Part shown: in pieces, positions 42,649-51,371 of the stretch
How positions within the stretch are numbered: position 1 is the first letter of the stretch
Layout: every line of letters starts with the position of its first letter
Assembly: GCA_005880615.1 (NCBI GenBank)
Contig: VBID01000138.1
Coordinates: 1 to 55,808, forward strand
DNA from: Chloroflexota bacterium
Lineage (GTDB): Bacteria > Chloroflexota > Dormibacteria > CF-121
Direction of reading: 5' to 3'
DNA length: 55,808 bases
Program-made: the position numbers and the translations under genes
Notes under the pieces: generated by a model
What the model was told of the DNA's origin: nothing
The model's input: the letters and a program-made list of their open reading frames with translations, nothing else
Database searches by the model: none

Positions 42649-44148
42649 CTAGCCCGGCGACGCCTTCGGCGCCGCCCCGGTCATTTTCGCAAGCTGGCCG
42701 GCCAGGTCCTGGACGCTCCCCGCCGAAGCCACCTCGAAGGGGTCGGACAGATGTCCTCGACTCATCACCCGCACTCGTTGGCCGAGGTCAAACACCTCGG
42801 GCACCTCGGTGCAGAAGGCGAGCACGGCGTTGCCTTCCCGGGCGAACTGGCGAAGCTGGTGGTAGATCTCGGCCTTGGTGCCGAGGTCGACTCCTCGGGT
42901 TGGTTCTTCGATGACCACCAGCCGCGGCTTCTTGGCGCTCGCCGATCCCACCGCGACCTTCTGCTGATTGCCGCCGCTCAACGTTCCCACCGGCTGACCA
43001 GGGGAGCGCGCCCGGATCTGGAACTGGCCCATGAGCTGCCGGCCGAGCGCGTACAGGCGGCTTTTGAGGAGACGTCCCCAGCGTGAAGCCACGGCTGGCA
43101 CGCCCAGGCGCGCGGTCAGGTTGGCGGCGATCGAAAAGTTCGGGAAGAGCCCCGTCCGGCGATCGGCCGGCACATACGCCAGGAAGGCGTCGATGGCCTG
43201 GGCGTCACGCCGGCCGGCGACCTCCCGAATGCCGTGCGCGGGTTCCAGCCCGGCAATCGATTGCAGCAGCTCGCGAGCCCCCGAGCCCTCGACCCCCATC
43301 ACCGTGAGAATGTCACCGGGGCGCAGCTCGACCTCGACGTCCTGAAAGCGTCGCCGCCGGTGCGTCCATCCCGCCAGCCTGAGCAGCACCTCGTCACCCC
43401 GTTGGGCCCCGGGGGCGCCGGATTTCCCGGTCTCCACCGTTCCCGGCTGCTGGCCGACAACCAGCTCTCGGGCGAGTCCCTCCTCGGTCAGGGCAGGGCC
43501 CGCCAGGATCGCCCCACACTCCCCCTCGCGGACGACGGCCACCCGGTCGCAATAGTGAACGAGTTCTCGAAGGCGGTGGGAGACGATGATGACGATCCGG
43601 TTGGTCTGCTCCCTCATCCTCAGGATGTGCCCGAAGAGCTGTTCCGATTCCTCGTCGGCCAAGGCGGAGTTCGGTTCATCGAAGAGGAAGAGGCGGGCGT
43701 CGCGAAGCAGAGCCCGGGCGATCTCGGTGAGCTGCCAGACGACGAGTGAGCACGATTCCAGCGGGCGGTCCGCCACCCGCTGCAGGTTGAGCTCCGACAG
43801 GACCTGGCGTTCCCGGCCAGTCGCCCGTGGCCGCATCGGTCCGTCGCTCCCCCGTTTCAGCAGGAGGTTTTCTGTCACCGTCAGGTTGGGAAACAGCTGA
43901 GGCTCCTGGTGGACGATCGCCACGCTCCCCCGTCGGTCGGCGAGCGTGAAGGGAACCCCATCCAGCAGGATTTCGCCGGCGTCCGGAGTCTCCTCGCCCC
44001 CCAGGATCCTGACGAACGTGCTCTTGCCGGCACCGTTGGGGCCCGCGATCCCCAGCACTTCCCCTGCGAGGGCGTCGAGGTTGAGCCCTCGCAGGGCATG
44101 TGTCTCGCCGTAGTGCTTCCGGACTCCCCGGACCTGGAGGGACGTCAC
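42649..44148 (-). CDS. Sugar ABC transporter ATPase, two nucleotide-binding domains (RbsA type)
   Basis: 499 residues from GTG 44148, preceded by non-coding frame to 44301. NBD1 has Walker A GPNGAGKST and Walker B LFLFDEP, but its signature is degenerate (SLVVWQLTEI rather than LSxGQ). NBD2 has a good signature LSGGNQQKVAV and VIEEP, but its Walker A is degenerate (GVEGSGARELL). One composite site (NBD1 Walker A/B with NBD2 signature) should hydrolyse ATP. Pairs with a homodimeric permease. Confidence 0.93.
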   Translation of the reverse strand: MTSLQVRGVRKHYGETHALRGLNLDALAGEVLGIAGPNGAGKSTFVRILGGEETPDAGEILLDGVPFTLADRRGSVAIVHQEPQLFPNLTVTENLLLKRGSDGPMRPRATGRERQVLSELNLQRVADRPLESCSLVVWQLTEIARALLRDARLFLFDEPNSALADEESEQLFGHILRMREQTNRIVIIVSHRLRELVHYCDRVAVVREGECGAILAGPALTEEGLARELVVGQQPGTVETGKSGAPGAQRGDEVLLRLAGWTHRRRRFQDVEVELRPGDILTVMGVEGSGARELLQSIAGLEPAHGIREVAGRRDAQAIDAFLAYVPADRRTGLFPNFSIAANLTARLGVPAVASRWGRLLKSRLYALGRQLMGQFQIRARSPGQPVGTLSGGNQQKVAVGSASAKKPRLVVIEEPTRGVDLGTKAEIYHQLRQFAREGNAVLAFCTEVPEVFDLGQRVRVMSRGHLSDPFEVASAGSVQDLAGQLAKMTGAAPKASPG

Positions 44149-44168
44149 GACTGGCCGGCTCTGCGGGG

Positions 44169-45302
44169 TCAGGCGCCCAGCTGGATCTCCTGGGCCAGTC
44201 GGGCCTTCACGTCGGCCACGTTGCTCATGGTCACCACCGTCGGCGGGGTGTACGTGAACTGATCGGGCGGCACGACGCCCTTCAGAAGGAAGGCGGCGCA
44301 CCCGGTCACGAAGCCAGCCGACTGCTGGTCGAACCGCTGGTCGACGGTCGCCATCACGTCGCCGCTCGTTACCTCATCCAGGTACGTGGTGTCGACGTTG
44401 TAGCCGATGGTGTTTATCTTGCCCTTGAGCCCGCGGTCCTTGATCAGCTTGCCGATCGTCTTGGCGCCCCAATCCGAGTCGAAGTACAGGTCCACGGTCG
44501 GGTGGCCGTTCATGAAGGCCGCCACCTGGGAGTAGATACCTGCCGGATCGTAGCCCGTGGACAGGGCGTTGGTCGGTGTGCCGACAAACTGCAGGTCGGG
44601 ATACGCCGCCTTCATGGTGTCCATCCATCCCTGCATGCGACCCTGCGCCCAGGGGGCGGTCGTGTCGCCGGTCACCAGGGCGGCCACCTTCGGCGTGGTG
44701 TTGTGATCCTTCAGCCACTGGATGGTGTACTGCCCCGACACCTGCCCCATTTGGTTCTGGCCCTTGGGCGGGAACGAGTCGTTGGCGCCGCTGTAGGAGA
44801 AGCGATGCGAGTCGGGGCTGTCCGTGTTGACGGTGTAGGACGGGACCCCGCCATCGACCGCCTGGTTGATGACCCGCACGAAGGCGTCGGGCGTGACCGG
44901 CTCGACCGCCAGGCAATCGACCTGGCCCGCGCTGATCGCCTGCTGGACCTGGGAGATCTGCGCCACCGGGTCCGTGTTGGGCGGACCGATCAGCTTCACG
45001 TTCACCGTGACGCCGTACTGGGTTTTCACGTCGGCGGCCGCCTGGCGCATGCCCGCCAGTAGATTGACCGGCGCACCCACGGTGGCCAGGGTCTGGAAGG
45101 AGAGGACGAAGTTGAGCGGCTGCTTCTTGTCTATCTTGCTGGCGATCGACGAGGCCAGGGTGAATTGGCCCCAGCTGAACTTGGCGGTATATGGCGCCCC
45201 GGTGTGTGATGCAGCGGGCGGGGTGTTGCTCGTTCCACACGCCGAGCCGAGCAGACCCAGAGCCGCCACCGACGCCAGGACGAACGCCTTCCTCGCTCCC
45301 AT
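44169..45302 (-). CDS. Sugar ABC transporter substrate-binding lipoprotein
   Basis: About 377 residues from ATG 45302 (GAAGAGGT upstream). Signal peptide with lipobox GSAC (Cys22). The PBP1-type fold is shown by AISAGQVDCLAVEPVTPDAF and VDLYFDSDWGAKTIG, like RbsB/CUT2 binding proteins. First gene of the six-gene operon; promoter and operator lie at 45365-45411. Substrate inferred to be a sugar or sugar acid of the island. Confidence 0.9.
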   Translation of the reverse strand: MGARKAFVLASVAALGLLGSACGTSNTPPAASHTGAPYTAKFSWGQFTLASSIASKIDKKQPLNFVLSFQTLATVGAPVNLLAGMRQAAADVKTQYGVTVNVKLIGPPNTDPVAQISQVQQAISAGQVDCLAVEPVTPDAFVRVINQAVDGGVPSYTVNTDSPDSHRFSYSGANDSFPPKGQNQMGQVSGQYTIQWLKDHNTTPKVAALVTGDTTAPWAQGRMQGWMDTMKAAYPDLQFVGTPTNALSTGYDPAGIYSQVAAFMNGHPTVDLYFDSDWGAKTIGKLIKDRGLKGKINTIGYNVDTTYLDEVTSGDVMATVDQRFDQQSAGFVTGCAAFLLKGVVPPDQFTYTPPTVVTMSNVADVKARLAQEIQLGA

Positions 45303-45364
45303 ACCTCTTCTACTCCTCTGGGAGGGCTGTTCCCTCTCAACTCCCATGCTCGCGGACCCCCGGT

Positions 45365-45411
45365 CAGCAAACGTTTCCAGCACTATAGGGCCCCGCCCCG
45401 CCCGGCGTCAA
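45365..45411 (-). promoter_or_regulatory. Promoter and LacI-type operator for the ABC/SDR operon
   Basis: Minus-strand TTGACG (45411-45406), 18-bp spacer, TATAGT (45387-45382). CTGGAAACGTTTGCTG (45380-45365) follows one base after the -10, covering the start site, an ideal position for repression. Confidence 0.75.
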
Positions 45412-45491
45412 TCGGCCAGGAACTGTGCCGTGATCTCGATGGTTGACCCCGGACGCTGTGGGCTGCGAGCGGCCCGGCGGGTGGATGAACG

Positions 45492-45545
45492 TTGACAGAC
45501 CGGGGAACGGATGCTACAACGGCAGTCGGTACTGGAACCGTTCCC
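45492..45545 (+). promoter_or_regulatory. Promoter and LacI-type operator for the lactonase-like gene
   Basis: TTGACA (45492-45497), 17-bp spacer, TACAAC (45515-45520). CTGGAACCGTTCCC (45532-45545) lies about 12 bp beyond the -10, as in the E1 operon, with a palindromic GGAACcGTTCC core. Confidence 0.7.
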
Positions 45546-45562
45546 GGCCAAGGAGGTCCGTC

Positions 45563-47521
45563 ATGGTGACGCTGTCTCGCTTCCAGCTCTGGCACGGGCG
45601 CAACGCTCCGCCCGTCGAACGGCGGGAGCTCCGCGCCGGCCGGCTGACGGCCCTGCTCGAAGAAGGCGACCTGCGCTACATCCGGGTGGACGGGGTGGAG
45701 GTCGTGCGCCGCATCTACGTGGCGGTGCGCGACGAGGTCTGGAACACCATCCCGGCCTCGTACTCGGACGTGACCTACGACATTGCTCCCGATCATTTCA
45801 CCGTTCGCCTGCGTGCCCACCATCAGTACCAAAGCATCGACGTCGACTGGGACGGCACCATCACCGGGAATGCCGATGGCACCATCCGGTACGCCATGGA
45901 TGCGGTGGCCAACGGCGCCTTTCGCTACTGCAAGATTGGATTCAACATCCACCACCCGCCGCAGGAGGCGGGCCGCCCCTACCGGGCTCGGGGCCCGGAG
46001 GGACCGTCCAGCGGCGTCCTGCCGGAGCTGGTCGAGCCCCAGCGGAATGACAATGGGCGCCTGACCGCACTGTTCCCCCCGTATGACGCGCTCGAGATCG
46101 ATCACGACGACGGACTCACGGTGCGTTTTGCCTTCGAGGGCGACCTGTTCGAGATGCAGGACCATCGAAACTGGACCGATGGCAACTACAAGAGCTACGG
46201 CACCCCGCTGTCGATCCCGTGGCCGATGGATGCCCGGAGCGGGGAGCGCTTCCACCAGGTGGTGTCTGTTTCGGTAGCCGGAAAGCCAGCCAGGCCGGTG
46301 GCGGCACCGGAAGCCCGCCTCGATCTTGGCCGGTCCACCGGCCAGTCCCTTCCACCGATCGGCTTCGGCATGGCGAGCCATGGGGGATCCCTTTCGGCTC
46401 GAGAGGCCGACCAGCTTCGAAAGCTGCGTCCCGACCACCTGCGGGTCGACCTGTACCTTGCGGAGTCCTGGCAGAAGGAGCTCACCCGGGGCATTGAAAC
46501 GGCTCGGGCACTTGGCGTTCAGCTGGAGCTGGCTCTGTTCCTGACCGACGAGGCCGAAGCCCAGCTGGCCGCGCTGGCCAAGGAACTGGCCTCGGCGCGG
46601 CCAAAGGTGGCGCGGGTCCTCGTCTTCTACGGCGGCAAGGCGTTCAGCACCGGCCAGGGCGCGACGCCAGGCCGGTTTGTGCGTCTGGCCAAAGAGGGAC
46701 TCAAGACCATGGTGGGCGCGGCGCCCTTCATCGGGGGAACCAACCAGTTCTTTGCCGAAATCAACCGAGGCCGCCCTGAGGTCGAAGCCATGGACGGGGT
46801 GGTGTACTCGGTCAATCCCCAGGTGCACGCCTGCGACGATGAATCGCTGGTCGAAAACCTGGAAGCCCAGGTGGCAACCGTTGAGACTACGCGGTCCTTT
46901 AGCGGAGATCGGCCCGTCACGGTGAGCCCGATCACGCTGGCCGCGCGGAACGGGCCGTATCCGGCCGGTCCACCCGAGCCCGGGGGGCTGCCGCCCCAGG
47001 TGGACGTGCGCCAGGCGTCACTGGTCGGCGCCGGCTGGACGGCGGTCAGCGTCAAGTATTTGGCGCAGAGCCGAGTGGCATCGATCACCTATTACGAGAC
47101 CAGCGGCTGGCGCGGCGTCGTCGAGGTGGATGCGGGATCCGCCATGCCGGAGCGATTTCCCTCCAGCCCCAAAGTCGTGTTCCCCATGTATCACGTCTTC
47201 CGCGACCTGGCCGACTTGAAGGCTGGGCAGCTGGTCGAAGCCACCCCCACCGAGCCGCTGCTGGTCGACGGCCTGGCGCTGCGCACCAACGGGACGACGC
47301 ACGTCCTACTTGCCAACCTGACGCCGCGGCCCCAGACGGCCACGGTCGGCCCTTTCCAGGCTGGCAAGGTCCGCGTGCGGCAGCTCACCGACGAAACGGC
47401 CCCCCAGGCCATGGCCGAGCCAGAGCGCTTTCGCGCATCGGGGACCGTGACGCCCGTGCGCGACGGTCGTCTGAGCCTGGAGCTGCCACCCTACGCCGTC
47501 GTCCGCCTCGACGAGGCATAA
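45563..47521 (+). CDS. D-apionolactonase-like protein (ApnL family)
   Basis: 652 residues from ATG 45563 (AAGGAGG 7 bp upstream; the frame is open to 45443). The N-terminal beta-rich domain contains DGTIRYAMDA and FEMQDHRNWTDGNYKSY, which I recognise from the D-apionate lactonase family. A TIM-barrel-like middle follows (LRKLRPDHLRVDLYL onward), then a beta C-terminal domain (~550-650). ApnL hydrolyses D-apionolactone in D-apiose catabolism. Here there is no apiose dehydrogenase of the Gfo/Idh type, so the exact sugar is uncertain. It is oriented away from the ABC operon and shares its operator motif. Confidence 0.7.
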   Translation: MVTLSRFQLWHGRNAPPVERRELRAGRLTALLEEGDLRYIRVDGVEVVRRIYVAVRDEVWNTIPASYSDVTYDIAPDHFTVRLRAHHQYQSIDVDWDGTITGNADGTIRYAMDAVANGAFRYCKIGFNIHHPPQEAGRPYRARGPEGPSSGVLPELVEPQRNDNGRLTALFPPYDALEIDHDDGLTVRFAFEGDLFEMQDHRNWTDGNYKSYGTPLSIPWPMDARSGERFHQVVSVSVAGKPARPVAAPEARLDLGRSTGQSLPPIGFGMASHGGSLSAREADQLRKLRPDHLRVDLYLAESWQKELTRGIETARALGVQLELALFLTDEAEAQLAALAKELASARPKVARVLVFYGGKAFSTGQGATPGRFVRLAKEGLKTMVGAAPFIGGTNQFFAEINRGRPEVEAMDGVVYSVNPQVHACDDESLVENLEAQVATVETTRSFSGDRPVTVSPITLAARNGPYPAGPPEPGGLPPQVDVRQASLVGAGWTAVSVKYLAQSRVASITYYETSGWRGVVEVDAGSAMPERFPSSPKVVFPMYHVFRDLADLKAGQLVEATPTEPLLVDGLALRTNGTTHVLLANLTPRPQTATVGPFQAGKVRVRQLTDETAPQAMAEPERFRASGTVTPVRDGRLSLELPPYAVVRLDEA

Positions 47522-47561
47522 CCAGAGTCACCATCCCGCCTGGCGTGGAGGGCAGGAACTC

Positions 47562-47636
47562 TCCTCCCTCCCCCTTGCGGGGAGCCACTGTTGTCAGGGT
47601 CGCGGGATTTCCCGCGTGGGCAGGGTAGGGGTGGGG
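47562..47636 (+). repeat. Dispersed hairpin repeat interrupted by a palindromic insert
   Basis: The standard unit is split after CCCTCCCCCTTGCGGGGA by ~38 bp containing the perfect palindrome CGCGGGA-TT-TCCCGCG (47601-47616), then continues with GGGTAGGGGTGGGG. Confidence 0.65.
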
Positions 47637-47661
47637 TATCCCGGCCGATGATAATTACCTG

Positions 47662-47885
47662 ATGGACGCCGCCGTGCGGGACTATATCGACGCCATCGCC
47701 ACCCAGCATCGGCCCCTGTTTGACCGCCTCCACCGGCTGGTGCTCGAGGCGCATCCTGACGCCGCCGTGGTGCTGTCCTAAGCTCAAGACCAGCACGGGG
47801 GACGATTCAGCTCCGGCCCAGCGACGCCGCCGCCATCTCGGACGACGAGTTCCGCGACCTGGTGCGCGCCGCCCTCGGCGGCTAA
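47662..47885 (+). pseudogene. Decayed DUF1801 (YdhG-like) gene
   Basis: The first 39 codons (DAAVRDYIDAIATQHRPLFD to HPDAAVVLS, stop 47779-47781) match the start of DUF1801 proteins. Right after, in other frames, are remnants reading KLKTSTG and TIQLRPSDAA...FRDLVRAAL, the normal C-terminus. The middle of the domain (~50 residues) is deleted and at least one frameshift is present. Not expected to make a functional protein. Confidence 0.75.
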
Positions 47886-48098
47886 TCAGCCCCTGGGGTC
47901 CGCCGACAGTGGTCCTCCCGACGTCTGGGCCGGCGTCACTGAGCGCGGTATTGCGGCACCGAGTGATATCGATTGACCGTGGGTATAGGCATATTGTTGT
48001 CCCTCACGGCTGAGGGCTTGGGCCGTCAGGCCCACCGCATGAGGTCCGCGTCCGCGGCTGGGCCAAGAATTCTTAGAAGGATTCAAGAGGGAACGACT

Positions 48099-48542
48099 AT
48101 GCCTACGACCCTGACCGATCCCAAGGTCCTTGCCGCGAAGTACAACCAGGCGTTCAACTCGCACGACGAAACGGCGCTCCGCTCCCTGATCGCGCCGGAT
48201 GCCCGGTTCAGCGCCCCCGGCGACGTCCGCCTGCAGGGCAAGGACGCGGTCATCGGCTACACCAGCAACTGGATGAAGGCTTTGCCGGACGCCAAGATCA
48301 CTGTCACGCACGAGATCGTGAGCGCCCCGTGGGTCGTCCAGGAATTTACCTTCGAAGGCACCCACAAGGCACCGCTGACCGGCCCGATGGGCACCATCGC
48401 GGCCACCAACCGCACCGTGTCGGGCCAGTGCGTTTCGATCACCCGGTACGAGAATGACCTCGCCGTCGAGAGCCGCCTGTACTTCGACATGGTCCAGTTG
48501 CTCACCCAGCTCGGCGTGATGCCGGTTCCCGCCAAGAACTAA
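48099..48542 (+). CDS. SnoaL/NTF2-like protein
   Basis: 147 residues from ATG 48099 (AGAGGG upstream). The cone-shaped SnoaL fold is suggested by LAAKYNQAFNSHDETALRSLIAPDARF, an EFTFEGTHKAPL strand and RYENDLAVESRLYFD. Relatives act as polyketide cyclases or small-molecule-binding proteins; no reaction can be assigned. Followed by an intrinsic terminator. Confidence 0.85.
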   Translation: MPTTLTDPKVLAAKYNQAFNSHDETALRSLIAPDARFSAPGDVRLQGKDAVIGYTSNWMKALPDAKITVTHEIVSAPWVVQEFTFEGTHKAPLTGPMGTIAATNRTVSGQCVSITRYENDLAVESRLYFDMVQLLTQLGVMPVPAKN

Positions 48543-48576
48543 CCGCACTCCGAATCGATTTCGGACCTTGACCGAG

Positions 48577-48606
48577 AGCGGTGCCCTGGTGGGTGCCGCT
48601 CTTTTC
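48577..48606 (+). terminator. Intrinsic terminator after the SnoaL-like gene
   Basis: AGCGGTGCCC (48577-48586) and GGGTGCCGCT (48591-48600) form a 10-bp stem (two G-U pairs) with loop TGGT, followed by CTTTTC. Confidence 0.75.
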
Positions 48607-48653
48607 GTGCCGTTCGGTGGATTCGGCCTTCAGGGTTACGCTTAGAGGAACCC

Positions 48654-48833
48654 GTGCCCCTGGAGATGAGGACCACCTGCGAGGGTTGCGGCCGCCAACT
48701 TGGCGCGGTGGGCGACGCCTGGATCTGCAGCTTCGAGTGCACCTTCTGTCCTGATTGCGCACGCGGGGCGAATTCGACGTGCCCCAACTGCGGTGGCGAG
48801 TTGGTGCCGCGACCAAAGCGCATCAAGGCGTAG
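48654..48833 (+). CDS. DUF1272 cysteine-rich zinc-binding protein
   Basis: 59 residues from GTG 48654. LEMRTTCEGCG, ICSFECTFCPDC and CPNCGGELVPRP are the signature of DUF1272, with eight cysteines arranged to bind zinc. AGAGGA precedes the start, and family members begin with the same LEMR, supporting GTG rather than the internal ATG. Function unknown. Confidence 0.9.
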   Translation: MPLEMRTTCEGCGRQLGAVGDAWICSFECTFCPDCARGANSTCPNCGGELVPRPKRIKA

Positions 48834-49054
48834 GAGGCCGTTGGACCAGCGTGCCGCCCCCGCTCGGGACTAACCGATTGTGGTAGAGCGCTCAGTGCGT
48901 ACCGCTGACCTGGTCAGCCACCAATGCGAAACGACTGGCGGTCGATCTAGCTCGGTTTGCCACGGTGGGCTTTCCCACCCGGGTCTCACCATCGGCGACT
49001 GCTGTCTTGGACTCCCTGGGCTGGCCCGCCTCCGTGGGGGCGACAGGGATCGCC

Positions 49055-50311
49055 TCAGCCCGTCCCATCGATCGCCGCCAGGGGAACCCGCAGCGTAAAC
49101 GTGCTCCCCTGCCCGCGTTCTGACTTGACCGTGATGTCCCCGCCCTGCAGGCGGGCGTACTCCCGCGACAGATACAGGCCGAGTCCGGCGCCGAGGATGG
49201 GCGCCGTCTGGTCGGTGACGATGCGGCCGAACGGCCGAAACAAATGATCCAGTTGGGCGGGCTCCATCCCGAGCCCGTGGTCCTGGACCTCAACCTCACC
49301 CCACGGAGGCGCCGCCAACACGCGGCAGACGACATCCCCTCCATCGGGTGAGTACTTGACAGAGTTATTCAACAGGTTGTCCAGCGCGGTCCGCAGCTGC
49401 CTGGGGTCGGCGACCACCGGCACGGTCTGGTCAGGCGCGACCAGCGTGAACCGATGGGCGGCGCCGGCTTGCCCTCGCACGGCTGCCACGGCCTCCCCCG
49501 CAACCCGGCGCAGGTCGAGACGCTTCCCACTGATGTCGACCCCCTCTTCCAGGCGCGCGACTTCGAGCATTCGCCCAAGGAGAAGGTTCAGTTCCCGCGC
49601 CTGAGCCCTCATCACGGAGACGGCCTGATGTCCGCGCTCGTTGAGTTCGCCCAGATCCCCTTCTTCGAACAGCGACAGGTACCCACGGATGAGGGACACG
49701 GGCGTGCGCAGCTCGTGCGAAGCCAGGTTCAGGAACTGGGACTTGGTCCGCTCGAGCGCAGCCATCCGGTCCGCGTGTTCACGGAGCTTGACGACCTCGC
49801 GATGCTCGGCCTCGAGGAGTTGGTCCTGCATCCGTTTCCGTTCGGTGATATCGCGGGTGACTTTGGCGAATCCTCGCAAGCGGCCGGCCTCGTCGCGGAG
49901 CGCGGTGATGACGACGCTGGCCCAGAAACGCGATCCATCCTTGCGTACCCGCCAGCCCTCGGCCTCGAAGCGACCCTCCGCTTCAGCAACTCGCAGCCCG
50001 CGGGCCGGCTCTCCCGCGGCGGCATCCTCGGGCTGGTAGAAGGTCGAGAAGTGACGCCCAATGATTTCGTCGGCCCGATAGCCCTTGATCCGCTCCGCAC
50101 CCTGGTTCCAACTCGTCACATGACCGGCTGAGTCCAGCAGGAAGATGGCGTAGTCCCGAACGCCCTCGACCAGAAGACGGAAGCGCTCGTCGCTTGTCCT
50201 CAGTTCCGTCGCCGTCGCCTGTGTCTGGGCAAGCAGAGTAGCGTTGCGAACGGCCAGGTCGAGAACCATGTCGGCCTTCGCGCGGTTGGCCTTGGGTTTC
50301 GTGTCCCCCAT
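49055..50311 (-). CDS. Soluble PAS-domain sensor histidine kinase
   Basis: 418 residues. A PAS domain (about 40-165; FRLLVEGVRDYAIFLLD, WNQGAERIKGY, RKDGSRFWASVV, ITERKR) is followed by the HisKA domain with phospho-acceptor motif LASHELRTP and an ATPase domain with N box LLNNSVKYS, HGLGME and GAGLGLYLSREYA. No membrane segment, so it senses an internal signal. No partner response regulator is adjacent. The upstream 48834-49054 has no visible gene. Confidence 0.93.
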   Translation of the reverse strand: MGDTKPKANRAKADMVLDLAVRNATLLAQTQATATELRTSDERFRLLVEGVRDYAIFLLDSAGHVTSWNQGAERIKGYRADEIIGRHFSTFYQPEDAAAGEPARGLRVAEAEGRFEAEGWRVRKDGSRFWASVVITALRDEAGRLRGFAKVTRDITERKRMQDQLLEAEHREVVKLREHADRMAALERTKSQFLNLASHELRTPVSLIRGYLSLFEEGDLGELNERGHQAVSVMRAQARELNLLLGRMLEVARLEEGVDISGKRLDLRRVAGEAVAAVRGQAGAAHRFTLVAPDQTVPVVADPRQLRTALDNLLNNSVKYSPDGGDVVCRVLAAPPWGEVEVQDHGLGMEPAQLDHLFRPFGRIVTDQTAPILGAGLGLYLSREYARLQGGDITVKSERGQGSTFTLRVPLAAIDGTG

Positions 50312-50346
50312 CCGAACGCTAGCCGGCCCGGGCTTCTGGACAATAG

Positions 50347-50360
50347 ACAGACAAGTCTGT
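50347..50360. promoter_or_regulatory. TetR-type operator
   Basis: ACAGAC-AA-GTCTGT, a perfect 6-2-6 palindrome between the divergent histidine kinase (50311) and TetR (50473) genes. Likely bound by the TetR protein and able to control both. Confidence 0.6.
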
Positions 50361-50472
50361 ACATTATGCGGGTTAGCTGCTCAAGCCTGTCAAGCCGGCA
50401 GATCAGTCAGCCTCTGGCCTCCGCCTCGCCTCGGCTGCAAATCGGGCGCCCAGGCGCGCGTGGACAGATCGG

Positions 50473-51123
50473 ATGAAGGCCAGAACTTTGCCCCGCGCTT
50501 CGGCATCCGGTTCGACGCTCGGGGCTCGCGAACGGGTCCTGAGTGCGGCCTATGACCTCTTCAGCCGGCAAGGAATCCGGGCCGTGGGAATTGACACCAT
50601 CATCGCCCGGGCTGGCGTGGCGAAGATGAGCTTCTACCGGCACTTCCCATCCAAGGACGAGCTGGTGCTGGCCTTCCTGCAGAAGCGGGAGCAGCTGTGG
50701 ACCCACGAATGGCTCGAGGCCGAGGTCAACCGTCGGGCGGTCACCCCCCGGAAACGCCTGCTGGCGATTTTCGACGTCTTTGACGAGTGGTTCCAACGCG
50801 AGGACTTCGAAGGGTGCTCCTTCATCAACGTCCTGCTGGAGGTGGTCGATGCGGACCACCCGGCGAGGCAAGCCACCACCTCGCACCTGGCCAACATCAG
50901 GGTCCTCCTGCGCGCGCTGGCCGAGGGCGCCGGCGTGGCCCGGTCGGACGACTTCGCGCGCAAGTGGCACATCCTTATGAAGGGATCAATCGTGGCCGCT
51001 GGCGAAGGCGACCGCCTCGCCGCGCGACGGGCCCAGGAGGTCGGGCGGTTGCTGCTGGCGGCGGAACTCGACGGACGGCGCGGGCAGCCCCACGAGCGGA
51101 TGGCCGAGCCGTGCTCAGGCTGA
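50473..51123 (+). CDS. TetR-family regulator
   Basis: 216 residues. The HTH at ~20-65 (RERVLSAAYDLFSRQGIRAVGIDTIIARAGVAKMSFYRHFPSKDEL) is clear. The C-terminal ligand domain resembles the TetR group with EGCSFINVLLE. The gene end overlaps the DUF167 gene. The palindrome at 50347-50360 is its probable operator. Confidence 0.93.
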   Translation: MKARTLPRASASGSTLGARERVLSAAYDLFSRQGIRAVGIDTIIARAGVAKMSFYRHFPSKDELVLAFLQKREQLWTHEWLEAEVNRRAVTPRKRLLAIFDVFDEWFQREDFEGCSFINVLLEVVDADHPARQATTSHLANIRVLLRALAEGAGVARSDDFARKWHILMKGSIVAAGEGDRLAARRAQEVGRLLLAAELDGRRGQPHERMAEPCSG

Positions 51124-51371
51124 CAGTTCGCACCCATCCCCGATCCAGCCGCGGGCGGCTTCGCTGGGACGGTCACACCCTGGATGTCTGGGTGACGGCG
51201 CCACCTCTCGACGGGGCCGCCAACCTGGCCCTCATCCGCGCCATCGCCGCCTGGCTGGATGTCCCGCCCTCCGCCGTCCGCCTGGTCGCGGGACACCGCA
51301 ACCGAATCAAGGTGGTGGAGGTCGAGGGCCTCGCGACCGTCCCACCGGCGGCGGAGCGTGACGGCGCCTAG
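51111..51371 (+). CDS. DUF167 (YggU-like) protein
   Basis: 86 residues from GTG 51111, overlapping the TetR stop by 13 bp. VWVTAPPLDGAANLALIRAIAAWLDVPPSAVRLVAGHRNRIKVV is the DUF167 core, complete. Its TAG stop (51369-51371) is formed by the tip of the inserted MITE-like element. Function of the family is unknown. Confidence 0.88.
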   Translation: MLRLTVRTHPRSSRGRLRWDGHTLDVWVTAPPLDGAANLALIRAIAAWLDVPPSAVRLVAGHRNRIKVVEVEGLATVPPAAERDGA

